Made by a program: the position numbers and the translations under genes. Of a stretch of DNA of 28,828 nt, positions 1-7,691 are shown one piece after another. Under the pieces are notes generated by a model. It worked only from the letters and a program-made list of their open reading frames with translations, did not search any database and was not told the origin of the DNA. Origin of the DNA: Candidatus Sigynarchaeota archaeon (lineage in GTDB: Archaea > Asgardarchaeota > Lokiarchaeia > Sigynarchaeales > Sigynarchaeaceae); NCBI GenBank assembly GCA_030587525.1, contig JAUQYW010000033.1, positions 1-28,828 of the forward strand, written 5' to 3'. Position 1 is the first letter of the stretch, and each line of letters starts with the position of its first letter.

Positions 1-19
1 ATTAACCACCTGGACGAAC

Positions 20-433
20 ATGGCCGCGAAGCGGATCGCCGAGGAGCAAGTGTACTCGAGCATCCTGAACCTTTTTTCCAAGAAGGATGTCGATCATGAA
101 GAGATAGCGAAGATCATCGTCAAGATCTGCTCCGCGATCGAGATCGATAATGAAAACGCCGATCTAAAAAACGTCGTGAAAAATGCGCTCTTGTTGATTC
201 TTGGACTCTTGCACAAGGATAAATCCATCGACGACTTTGGCGTGGATATCAAGTCCATTCCTGCCACCACGAAGCGAGCGATCGATAGAGAGGCACCGCG
301 TTCCGAGTCCTGGATGGAACTGAATTCAAGGCAGGTTTGCTTGCCGCATTGCTTAATGGCTATAATCCAGTATCTCTATCCATCGATATCCGGCCGCTTG
401 CTGGCGGTGGAATCGAGGGCGTGGCCCGGATGA
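20..433 (+). CDS. N-terminal fragment of a large hypothetical protein (frameshifted)
   Basis: The product is not recognised. Residues 1 to about 90 read as a normal soluble helical segment with charged helices and a leucine/isoleucine-rich stretch near residues 56-64. After about residue 90 (base 290) the translation loses its protein-like character, and the convincing reading continues in another frame. I therefore take only about 20-295 as true coding sequence in this frame. The ATG at 20 is the first ATG, but the frame is open to the window edge, so the gene may start upstream. It is probably the start of the same gene as the long frame at 462-2240. No known domain is visible. Confidence 0.5.
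   Translation: MAAKRIAEEQVYSSILNLFSKKDVDHEEIAKIIVKICSAIEIDNENADLKNVVKNALLLILGLLHKDKSIDDFGVDIKSIPATTKRAIDREAPRSESWMELNSRQVCLPHCLMAIIQYLYPSISGRLLAVESRAWPG
301..432 (+). pseudogene. Bridging coding segment in a second frame of the same broken gene
   Basis: Between about 301 and 432 the protein-like reading lies in the frame of base 301. It starts FRVLDGTEFKAGLLAALLNG and ends with a glycine-rich GGGIEGVA stretch. That frame has a stop at 286-288, so it cannot be read from the start of the window. From about base 430 the sensible reading moves to the frame of 462, where DEQWGWCWTSTVPYLVQ reads naturally before the GTG. Both changes have the same sign, as if one base were missing at each place. 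The cause could be two real mutations, two base-calling errors or programmed shifting; no typical slippery heptamer with a downstream structure was noticed. Confidence 0.45.
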
Positions 434-461
434 GCAATGGGGATGGTGCTGGACGTCCACC

Positions 462-2240
462 GTGCCATATCTGGTTCAAGATAAGACCCGTCAAGGCTTG
501 GTCGGAATCCCGACTTCGTTTACCATGGAGGCGAAGATAGGGGAATTTACCTTGCCGCCATCTATGACCGCGGAGGAGCTAGCCGACCCTAAGAAGCGGG
601 ATATAACTCCCCCTGTGGATTGGGTGGCCAGCCAAGCGTCGCCGTTTGTTGCCGGATCTGTCTGGTATGACTCAACGACGGCAACAGGAGCGACCTTGCC
701 CACATTCATTAATATTAAGAACCTTGAAGACAAGCACGGGGTACCTGTAACCACCGCTTGGTTCGATAATGAAGCGAACGACTTTGCGGATCATTTGTTC
801 CAGCAATATATCGCGGGGCAGACCATAGGACGGAGAGAGTGGATGTTCATTCGGAGACGCGATCCCGAGATATTCAGGGCGATTATGCAAGATGTCGTTG
901 GCATTCCGAACGATTTGCTAGCATTATTTCCAACCGGTGTATTGAAGAAGGGTAAACCAGTGTTGCCTTTCCGATTGCTCATGATCCTTCTAGCGGCCGC
1001 GCAAAGCGGTGATCCATTATATATATCCCAATATACTGTTTCAGCGGAAAACTTTGCAGCCCAACTAGCTACTGCATGGGGCGACCTTGCTAACCTTCCG
1101 ACCTTGCCTGCCCTTACACAAGCAGCACTTTCTTGCCCATCGATTAGTGAGGGACACGATCCCGTTACACCCCTGAGCGTGTTAACGACACAACAAGGTT
1201 GGCAAGGGATGCTGGGGCTACTAAACAAGATTTACCACGATTTTGACGTGGGCGAACGCCTGGCTGGATCCATCGCGGAATTTGTCGCCGGAAACGCGTT
1301 TTGGAGCGAGCTTGCCAATGGTATCGCTCCCGCTGGCTGGGTTCCGGGCTCTAGCAATCGACAAGTCGAGGACCTCGTTGGAAGGATGATGGAGATCATG
1401 CAGCTAGCGTTCAAGAGGACGGGCATGCAATCGGCCCGGCAGGTCGGGAGATCGTTCGACATGAACCATCCCGCGATCCAGGCTTTCCTGACATGGCTCA
1501 ACACGCCAGGAAACGTGCCCAGCGGCACGACGTTCAATCCCAATGGAAGGGGAAATGCGTATACTACAGTGCAAAATGAGTTCGTTCAGCGTTGGTTGGG
1601 GATGTGGCAAGATGTGTTTAGCGATTACGGCGTTCCGGCATCGTGTTTTGATTCTAAAAACCGTAATGCAAGAATAAACATTCTCATCCAGCATTTTGCA
1701 CGGGCCATCATCTTTGACTGGTCGATCGGGACTAATAGAGGCGCTGGCATTGATATCTTGGCCCGCTATTACACACGGCTGCCGCCCCATGTGCAACTAG
1801 TGCAGCTTGCCTACATGAGCGCGTTCGGCGTCGCAGACCGCCCCGTTCGTGTCGGCCAGTGGTGTTATACCCGTGTTAGTTGCGCCCTTCCCGGTGGTTC
1901 CAATATCGATTTCGTTGCGCGGTACAAGGTCGATGCGAATCTTGACGACCCCAGAGGCAGCGGATTCCAGATTTTCGCTGTGCCGAGTGGATCGACGTAC
2001 GTTCCCGCGCAACCCATCACGGGTGGCACTTCTACGACACCAGTCTATGACCTCTGGAACATAATTAAGAAAGCTTCTATTCCTGCTGGATATGCGTCGT
2101 TATCAGCATATCTTGATAGTTTAGCATCATCCGGAACTCATGGCCAACTCGTACAAGTAGGTGGCCAGATTCCTGCAAATCCAGGCTTGAACGGGCAACC
2201 ATTTTGGTATATAAGTGAACTGGTCTATACCGTCCCTTAG
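462..2240 (+). CDS. Large hypothetical protein, main reading frame
   Basis: This 592-residue frame begins at a GTG, but the reading is protein-like upstream of it, so the GTG is probably not the real start. I do not recognise a family. It is a soluble-looking protein rich in Trp, Phe, Ala and Gly, with no membrane helix, no cysteine cluster and no obvious catalytic signature. An N-terminal part of about 120 residues is rich in Pro, Thr and Ala. A helical middle follows (about 130-400), and the last 150 residues look beta-rich with many Gly, Ser and Thr. That order could suit a structural or particle protein, but this is only an impression. The gene ends in a clear terminator and its neighbours give no functional hint. 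Confidence 0.6.
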   Translation: MPYLVQDKTRQGLVGIPTSFTMEAKIGEFTLPPSMTAEELADPKKRDITPPVDWVASQASPFVAGSVWYDSTTATGATLPTFINIKNLEDKHGVPVTTAWFDNEANDFADHLFQQYIAGQTIGRREWMFIRRRDPEIFRAIMQDVVGIPNDLLALFPTGVLKKGKPVLPFRLLMILLAAAQSGDPLYISQYTVSAENFAAQLATAWGDLANLPTLPALTQAALSCPSISEGHDPVTPLSVLTTQQGWQGMLGLLNKIYHDFDVGERLAGSIAEFVAGNAFWSELANGIAPAGWVPGSSNRQVEDLVGRMMEIMQLAFKRTGMQSARQVGRSFDMNHPAIQAFLTWLNTPGNVPSGTTFNPNGRGNAYTTVQNEFVQRWLGMWQDVFSDYGVPASCFDSKNRNARINILIQHFARAIIFDWSIGTNRGAGIDILARYYTRLPPHVQLVQLAYMSAFGVADRPVRVGQWCYTRVSCALPGGSNIDFVARYKVDANLDDPRGSGFQIFAVPSGSTYVPAQPITGGTSTTPVYDLWNIIKKASIPAGYASLSAYLDSLASSGTHGQLVQVGGQIPANPGLNGQPFWYISELVYTVP

Positions 2241-2244
2241 CCAT

Positions 2245-2278
2245 CGGGTTTAAAAGCCCGCATTTTATCTTTTTTTTT
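2245..2278 (+). terminator. Hairpin plus T-run terminator after the broken gene
   Basis: Five bases after the stop codon a short hairpin forms from CGGG (2245-2248) and CCCG (2257-2260). A run of nine T follows at 2270-2278. T-runs alone can end transcription in archaea. The T-rich stretch also lies 15-30 bases before the next gene, so part of it may double as that gene's promoter. Confidence 0.55.
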
Positions 2279-2295
2279 ATCTTGAGGCGATAAAT

Positions 2296-3423
2296 TTGGC
2301 GAATGAAGAGCGGGATGAGGTTACTGCACACTTCCGTGGTGTACCGTTAGTCCAGGAAGAGTGCGATGTGCTTATTGAATTAGAAGCTGACGCTAAGCTC
2401 CAATTCATTGTATTAAAACCAGATTCGATCGAAAGTTGGTTAGAGAATTACCACCCAGCAATCACTGGATTTTTCGCAGAAGACGGTCATGTTGTCGAAT
2501 TATGTTTGATAGCCAATTATTGGAATAATATATATGAGCGAATACAGCGATTTCACCACATGCGTATCTTGCAGTTTTCCATACATTCACTTGATACATT
2601 ACCTTCCTGGATAGGGAATTTTCTTGAACTCAAGACTCTTATTGTAGTCGGTCAGCCGATTATTAAATTTCCCGAAAAAATCGGTATCTTTCCGAGTCTC
2701 GAAAGATTGGTTTTAACAAGGCTTGCCTCCTTTCCTGGTACCCTTGCACAATTACCGCAAGTTAAATATTTACGGATAAATGCAAGTTCAATTCCCGTTC
2801 TCCCAGATTCGATTGGTGAAATGAAAAATCTTATCGAGCTGGATTTGGGTGGCAATGGAATGTCAAACCTTCCCTTGACTATTGGTGAAATTACGTCATT
2901 GAAGGTGCTTAACATCTCCCGTAATCAATTGACTGCGCTACCCGATTCTATTGGCGATCTGCTTTCATTAAAGCACCTGGTGGTCGATTGGAATAAATTG
3001 ACCGAACTGCCGGAGTCGATCGGCCGCCTTGCCAACTTGAAAGAGTTGAGCGCAAACCACAACAAGATCACGTCCTTGCCCGACACCATGGTGACCATGA
3101 AGAGCCTTGAGACCCTGCTCCTCGCAGAGAACGGGATCACGACCTTTCCATTCTGGCTGAAGCCCTACAGTTTGCCCCGGTTGCGTAAGCTGGACCTGTC
3201 TAATAACAAGATCAAAACGTTCTGGTACGTGGACATTGATCTGTATGAACAACTCAAGGATTATGATTTCCTTTATAATCCCGGCGGAATGTCGCTTCGC
3301 GTGGCGCCAACACGGCAAGACGGGAATAGATTGGTCGTGTTAGACCTGGACGACGTGAATGACAACTATGATACCGATGACGAAGAAAGAGACGATGATG
3401 AAGAACCAAACGATATAGACTGA
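2296..3423 (+). CDS. Leucine-rich repeat protein with acidic C-terminal tail
   Basis: The 375-residue protein has a unique N-terminal region (about 1-95) and then roughly nine leucine-rich repeats of about 23 residues (about 95-320). They have the typical pattern of L-x-L-x-x-N-x-L/I-x-x-LP followed by a 'SIG' turn, for example LTELPESIGRLANLKEL. The last 25 residues are almost all Asp, Glu and Asn. No signal peptide or membrane helix is visible, so it is probably an intracellular protein-binding scaffold; the partner is unknown. The start is a TTG, chosen because GAGG lies 8 bases upstream and nearby ATGs are out of frame. Base composition changes inside the gene: 2581-2640 has 35% GC and 3061-3120 has 55%, which suggests a mosaic origin. 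Confidence 0.85.
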   Translation: MANEERDEVTAHFRGVPLVQEECDVLIELEADAKLQFIVLKPDSIESWLENYHPAITGFFAEDGHVVELCLIANYWNNIYERIQRFHHMRILQFSIHSLDTLPSWIGNFLELKTLIVVGQPIIKFPEKIGIFPSLERLVLTRLASFPGTLAQLPQVKYLRINASSIPVLPDSIGEMKNLIELDLGGNGMSNLPLTIGEITSLKVLNISRNQLTALPDSIGDLLSLKHLVVDWNKLTELPESIGRLANLKELSANHNKITSLPDTMVTMKSLETLLLAENGITTFPFWLKPYSLPRLRKLDLSNNKIKTFWYVDIDLYEQLKDYDFLYNPGGMSLRVAPTRQDGNRLVVLDLDDVNDNYDTDDEERDDDEEPNDID

Positions 3424-3440
3424 AATACGAAGATGTAAAC

Positions 3441-3635
3441 TCACGTGAGGACTTCTTCGATCTTCGTGATGATTTTTGCTTTCCCACCACGAGGGATCGT
3501 GAGCTGCTTGCCACATGCCTTGCATTTGACGATCGTACTGGCGCATCCGAAGATTATCTGTGTGGAATTGCACTCTGTGCACGATATCTTCAAAAACCTG
3601 GACTTTGGGTTTGGTAAAACGTCTTTATCCTTCAT
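3441..3635 (-). CDS. rps27e: Small ribosomal subunit protein eS27
   Basis: This is a 64-residue zinc-ribbon ribosomal protein of the 30S subunit, found only in archaea and eukaryotes. The pattern C-x2-C, a gap of 14, then C-x2-C is visible (CTEC and CKAC), with the family sequence around 'VKCKACGKQL'. The ATG at 3635 gives the normal family length. The reading frame extends further upstream, but that extension is antisense shadow of the eL42 gene. The start lies 4 bases after the eL42 stop, so the two genes are co-transcribed, which is their usual order in archaea. It converges with the LRR gene, leaving 17 bases between the stops. Confidence 0.93.
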   Translation of the reverse strand: MKDKDVLPNPKSRFLKISCTECNSTQIIFGCASTIVKCKACGKQLTIPRGGKAKIITKIEEVLT

Positions 3636-3639
3636 TTTT

Positions 3640-3915
3640 TTACACCAATTCGAATTTCTTGAGTCGCTGGGCCTTGGCGAAACATTTAGACCCGCATTCC
3701 CTGCACGTGAGCATCGGCATGGTCCTCTTGTTGACCTTGCTATTCCGGTGGAAGATGGGCTTGGGCTGGGAACCATAACCCCTGAGCTTCCGGTCATATC
3801 GGCGCCTGCCTTCTGCTAACGTGCGCTCCTTGCCTTTTTTATAGATGGAGACCGCGTGCATGGTGTGCTTGCCGCATGCTTTGCAGTAACAACTCGTTTC
3901 TCGGGGATGCTTCAT
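3640..3915 (-). CDS. rpl44e: Large ribosomal subunit protein eL42 (L44e)
   Basis: This 91-residue protein of the 50S subunit matches the eL42 family along its whole length: an N-terminal 'MKHPRETSCYCKACGKHT' zinc half-site, the basic 'YKKGKERTLAEGRRRYDRK' segment, the very conserved 'GYGSQPKPIFH', and a second half-site LTCRECG. In the ribosome the protein lies near the E-site. The length is normal and the ATG is the only sensible start. It is the first gene of a two-gene operon with eS27. This pair is the best evidence in the window that the genome is archaeal. Confidence 0.95.
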   Translation of the reverse strand: MKHPRETSCYCKACGKHTMHAVSIYKKGKERTLAEGRRRYDRKLRGYGSQPKPIFHRNSKVNKRTMPMLTCRECGSKCFAKAQRLKKFELV

Positions 3916-3966
3916 GTAAAATCACATGCGTACCAATCTCGGATGAGATCTCAAGTCATCTGGGCT

Positions 3967-3980
3967 AATTAAAATTTGTC
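3967..3980 (-). promoter_or_regulatory. Likely TATA box for the eL42-eS27 operon
   Basis: On the minus strand an AAATTTTAATT stretch lies about 55 bases before the eL42 ATG, in an otherwise mixed-composition gap. That would place transcription start near 3945 and leave a leader of about 30 bases. The call rests on position and AT content only. Confidence 0.35.
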
Positions 3981-4092
3981 ACGAAAGCGTAAGGAATTAT
4001 CTAGAAACGATCCATCCATTTTTAACCACGCGGGTCGAAGGATATCCATCAGCTTCCAAATGACCCGGAGTACATAAAAGAGTCGACCCGCC

Positions 4093-4914
4093 ATGTCGTT
4101 TTTCGACCACCACGTGCATACCGGATATAGTCGCTGCGTCAAGACGCCATACGCGATCAAGGCTGCCCTGGAACGGGCGCTGCAAAGGGGTTATGTTGAA
4201 GGAATTGGCATCACGAACCACGTGCACTTCAACTCGCCGGAGCAAGAGCACCTGGTGAAGTCGCGCGCGGAGATCGATGCGCTCAACCGAAAACTCAAGG
4301 CTCCTCGCGTGCTGCTGGGTGCCGAGGTCGACGTCGATCACCCCACAGGCAAGTTCGTTTTAACGAAAATATCGCAAGGCCTGGTCGATTACGTTATCGC
4401 CGGGCCCCACAACTTGCCCCACCAGTCACTCGCCATGGACGGCATGGACAAGGAGGAGTTTGCCGAGTATTTCGGCACGCTGGAGGAGATCATCGTGAAC
4501 TCCTTCTCGAAAAACCCGGTCGACATCTGGGTGCACCCGTTCCTGCAAGAGATCGAGATCGGGGGCGAGTTCTTTTCGGAGTACATCTTCGCCATGTTGC
4601 CCCGCATCCTCACCGTCTTGAAGGAATGCGACATTGCTATGGAGATCAGCGCCACGTTTCACCGCGACAAGATGGACACGGTCAAGATATTCAAGCAAGG
4701 GCAGCATGACGAGCCGTGGCTGCAAGTTATCCGCATCACGAACAAGATATACAAGGCTGCCCTCGATCACGGCGGTATCAATTTTTCCTTTGGTTCCGAC
4801 GCGCACGAGCTGGAGGATGCGGGCGACATCGGCATGCCGGCGGCGATCGCGGGCTTGCTGGGCATTCCCGGGAGTCATATCCTGCATATTACCGATTTGA
4901 AATTAAGTAGGTAA
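4093..4914 (+). CDS. PHP-domain metal-dependent hydrolase
   Basis: This 273-residue protein has the PHP (polymerase and histidinol phosphatase) fold. The metal-site motifs are in order: D-H-H-V-H-T at residues 5-10, T-N-H-V-H near 41-45, G-A-E-V-D near 76-80, a G-P-H-N segment, W-V-H-P-F, and a C-terminal F-G-S-D-A-H. Stand-alone PHP proteins remove phosphate from small molecules or nucleotides with a two- or three-metal centre; the actual substrate cannot be read here. Histidinol phosphatase is possible, but no his genes are near. The ATG is supported by the immediate start of the first motif. TACATAAAAG at 4071-4080 is a possible promoter. The stop codon lies inside one copy of a 28-base repeat. 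Confidence 0.85.
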   Translation: MSFFDHHVHTGYSRCVKTPYAIKAALERALQRGYVEGIGITNHVHFNSPEQEHLVKSRAEIDALNRKLKAPRVLLGAEVDVDHPTGKFVLTKISQGLVDYVIAGPHNLPHQSLAMDGMDKEEFAEYFGTLEEIIVNSFSKNPVDIWVHPFLQEIEIGGEFFSEYIFAMLPRILTVLKECDIAMEISATFHRDKMDTVKIFKQGQHDEPWLQVIRITNKIYKAALDHGGINFSFGSDAHELEDAGDIGMPAAIAGLLGIPGSHILHITDLKLSR

Positions 4915-4938
4915 GAGGAGCCCATTTACTTCCCGGTT
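4911..4938 (+). repeat. 28-base imperfect direct repeat, copy 1
   Basis: This copy overlaps the stop codon of the PHP gene. It matches the sequence at 7664-7691 in 24 of 28 positions and in the same orientation. Each copy can form a short stem (AGGTAA or AAGTAA with TTACTT) around a loop that differs more than the stem does. The two copies enclose the TIR receptor gene. No further copy was noticed in the window by eye. Confidence 0.55.
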
Positions 4939-5144
4939 AGTAAATATTGTCGAATTCTGGTTTCGATAAAACCCGGGGTTATATCTTATGCCGGGGCACC
5001 TTATCCACGCAAGGATCATCTTTAGGAAACCAATTTATGCTTATAGGGATGACGATAACCGCTCCGTTTTATTATCTATTAACTAAGGAAAATGGTGGAA
5101 GGACCTAGATTTCTTTTTTAGTTGATTAAAGTAAGGTTTAGATC

Positions 5145-7523
5145 ATGAAAAAGATAATTCCGATCTCAAATTTGCTACTTTTAGTTGGGGGTTGCCTTCT
5201 TGGATTAGGTTTAACATGCGAATCAAAACCTTCTCGCCCTTCGATGGAATCCAACATACCTTTACATTCATGGGGTCAAGAAGGATTACTGTGGAATAGA
5301 AGCTGGGGAGGATTCAGCGAGGATCGAGGAGCATCTGTCTGGGTGAATGGATCTTCAATATATACATGTGGATATACGGGCAGTTTCGGAGCGGGGGGTA
5401 GTGATCTTGCCTTGATAAAATGGAATGGCACGTCCGGATCCCAGATCTGGAATCGCACGTGGGGGGGTTTGTCGAACGACAAAGGAACATCGGTCTGGGG
5501 CAACGGATCAAGCATATTCACGTGTGGAAGTACATCTAGCTTCGGAGCAGGTGGAGATGATCTAGTTCTCGTGAAGTGGGATGCCTCGGGGAATCAACAA
5601 TGGAATAACACGTGGGGGGGGGTTTCAACCGATCAAGGCACAGCTGTCTGGAGCGACAACGCTTTCGTTTTTACCTGTGGACGCACGATTAATTATGGAG
5701 CGGGGGATTGGGACCTGATGTTAATTAAATGGGATTTCGTCTCTGGCGCTCAGATCTGGAACTGCACCTGGGGCGGTTCCAATACCGAATATGCATATTC
5801 TATCTGGGGGGACAGCACCGGGAACATTTTCGGTTGTGGAATTACAAACAGTTATGGAACGGGAGGGGATTTGTTCCTCGTAAAATGGAATGCAACCAGT
5901 GATCAGCAATGGAACTGCACCTGGGGCGGGTCAGATACAGATCGTGCCAATTCAGTATTCGGTGACGACACGGGCAGCATCTACACGTGCGGAGAGACAT
6001 ACAGCTACGGGGTGGGTAGTTCCGACATATTTCTTGTTAAATGGAATGCAACCACCAGCTCTCAAATTTGGAATTGTACATGGGGCGGTGGAGATGCTGA
6101 ACAAGGGTCCTCGGTTTGGAGTGATGGTGCAGGCGCAATCTTCTGCTGCGGGACCACTTCAAGTTTCGGTGCCGGTGGCTCGGATCTTGTTGTTATTAAA
6201 CGAGACGCTTTAACCGGCGCACAGATCTGGAATCGCACTTGGGGTGGTAAAGTCATGGAAGAGGGATATTCCGTGTCGGGAGATGCTGCCGGTGCAATAT
6301 ACACGGCAGGATATACTCGCAGCTATGGCATGAACAGCGAGGATCTCTTGATCATCAAGTGGAACACGTTGTTTATCCTCTCATCGGATTTCATTGCTAA
6401 CGCGACACTGCTTATTGATAACGGCGTGGTCCAATTCAACTTCACAGGAACCGACGGAGATGGTATCATAAATTATCAATGGGACTTTGGCGATGGAAGT
6501 GCCAATGCCACGGCCCGGAATCCTGTTCATCATTATCTCCTTACAGGAAATTACACGGTTGAATTGACAGTGGTTGATTTCGATGATGTCGCGGTGGAAC
6601 GGAAACTGCAGTACATTACCGTCGAGGCGGACTTGTTCCCTATCGCCAATTTTTCGATCAATACCACGGAGGCACCTCTCTACGGTTGGATTCAATTTAC
6701 GTTTACTGGATTTACGGGTAACGCGCCTGCAACATTCACGTGGGACTTTGATGATGAAACGATAGATTCGGTGGAAACCAATCCGAAGCACCGGTTCAAT
6801 GCCCCTGGCGTGCATAACGTCAGTCTTACCATCATCGATGTTAACGGGGATATGAACACCTCATGGATGACAATAGATGTTATTGATCCACTTGTCGAGG
6901 AGAGACAGCTCGTGATCCTCGTGATCTTGGTGTTAACATGTGTATTAGGCATCTTCATCGCATTCTCAATTAATCGTGTTGTCAAACGCAGGAAGATCCA
7001 AAATCTTCGTTTCAAAGCATACGCAGGTGGAGATCCGTATATTTTTGTGAGTTATTCGCACAAGGATTTCTCACGAGTCTACCCCTTAATCGATCAACTC
7101 AACAAGAAAGGCTATCGAATCTGGTATGATGAGGGCATCCTTGTAAGTACGGAGTTCCATAATATGATCGCCCAAAAAATACAACAATGTTCACTCTTCA
7201 TAGTGTTCATTTCAAACGACGCAATGGACTCTCGGTACGTGCAAGACGAAATTCATTTCGCGGTGAATAACAATAGGGATTTGGTGGCAGTTTATCTGGA
7301 GAAAATGATGATTCCTGAGGGACTGCGGATGCGCATCGAACGATATCAAGCAATCTTGAAATATGAAATGGACGAAGAGCAATTTATGGAACAGCTGGAA
7401 AAAACACCGGTCATCAACAAGTGTTTAAGTGCGAAACCTGGTGTCGGAAATGAAATAGACGAGCTAGACGCGCAGTTCAAAAAATGGGACTTGGGGGATT
7501 CTACCAAGGGTGGTAAAATTTGA
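5145..7523 (+). CDS. Membrane receptor-like protein: signal peptide, 7-repeat propeller, two PKD domains, TM, TIR
   Basis: The 792-residue protein starts with a hydrophobic signal sequence (about 1-24, with a Cys at 25). Residues 49-408 hold seven repeats of 51-53 residues, each with N-x-S/T-W-G-G and, later, D-L-x-L-I-K-W. They resemble SBBP-type propeller repeats and would make a seven-bladed propeller. Two PKD domains follow (about 413-494 and 498-580; WDFGDG and WDFDDE). A membrane helix lies at 589-609, followed by basic residues. A TIR domain runs from about 630 to 755, with FVSYSHKD at 634-641 and a Glu at 702 in YVQDE, at the position of the catalytic Glu of TIR NADases. Orientation is therefore propeller outside and TIR inside. 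The ligand and output are unknown; it could signal by NAD cleavage or by protein contact. Confidence 0.88.
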   Translation: MKKIIPISNLLLLVGGCLLGLGLTCESKPSRPSMESNIPLHSWGQEGLLWNRSWGGFSEDRGASVWVNGSSIYTCGYTGSFGAGGSDLALIKWNGTSGSQIWNRTWGGLSNDKGTSVWGNGSSIFTCGSTSSFGAGGDDLVLVKWDASGNQQWNNTWGGVSTDQGTAVWSDNAFVFTCGRTINYGAGDWDLMLIKWDFVSGAQIWNCTWGGSNTEYAYSIWGDSTGNIFGCGITNSYGTGGDLFLVKWNATSDQQWNCTWGGSDTDRANSVFGDDTGSIYTCGETYSYGVGSSDIFLVKWNATTSSQIWNCTWGGGDAEQGSSVWSDGAGAIFCCGTTSSFGAGGSDLVVIKRDALTGAQIWNRTWGGKVMEEGYSVSGDAAGAIYTAGYTRSYGMNSEDLLIIKWNTLFILSSDFIANATLLIDNGVVQFNFTGTDGDGIINYQWDFGDGSANATARNPVHHYLLTGNYTVELTVVDFDDVAVERKLQYITVEADLFPIANFSINTTEAPLYGWIQFTFTGFTGNAPATFTWDFDDETIDSVETNPKHRFNAPGVHNVSLTIIDVNGDMNTSWMTIDVIDPLVEERQLVILVILVLTCVLGIFIAFSINRVVKRRKIQNLRFKAYAGGDPYIFVSYSHKDFSRVYPLIDQLNKKGYRIWYDEGILVSTEFHNMIAQKIQQCSLFIVFISNDAMDSRYVQDEIHFAVNNNRDLVAVYLEKMMIPEGLRMRIERYQAILKYEMDEEQFMEQLEKTPVINKCLSAKPGVGNEIDELDAQFKKWDLGDSTKGGKI

Positions 7524-7663
7524 TGGGCAAGATGCAGAAAGGTTGTATTCAAAAAATCAATACCTTCTTTATTTTTATGAAGCGTGACAGAAATCGCTTC
7601 AAGTATTCACTGAACTAAGATAATGATCGACCAGAGACCGGATCACTGACTTAAAAAAAGCAA

Positions 7664-7691
7664 GTAAGAGAAGACCTTTTACTTCCAGGTT
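7664..7691 (+). repeat. 28-base imperfect direct repeat, copy 2
   Basis: This copy matches 4911-4938 in 24 of 28 bases and lies at the end of the minus-strand DUF362 gene, touching its stop codon. AAGTAA (7662-7667) pairs perfectly with TTACTT (7679-7684). The gap between the TIR gene and this copy (7524-7663) holds no gene; it includes a hairpin at 7579-7600 without a following T-run. Confidence 0.55.

Noticed and set aside
3441..3797. A longer eS27 start giving 118 residues
   Set aside because: The extra part is antisense to eL42 and unlike eS27; the ATG at 3635 gives the family length of 64.
5270..6370. Repeated DNA in the TIR gene as a CRISPR or satellite array
   Set aside because: The repeats of about 155 bases are in frame and vary in the way of protein repeats; they code for propeller blades.
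7579..7600. Hairpin GAAGCG / CGCTTC as a terminator of the TIR gene
   Set aside because: No T-run follows it on either strand; the T-rich part lies before the hairpin on the plus strand.
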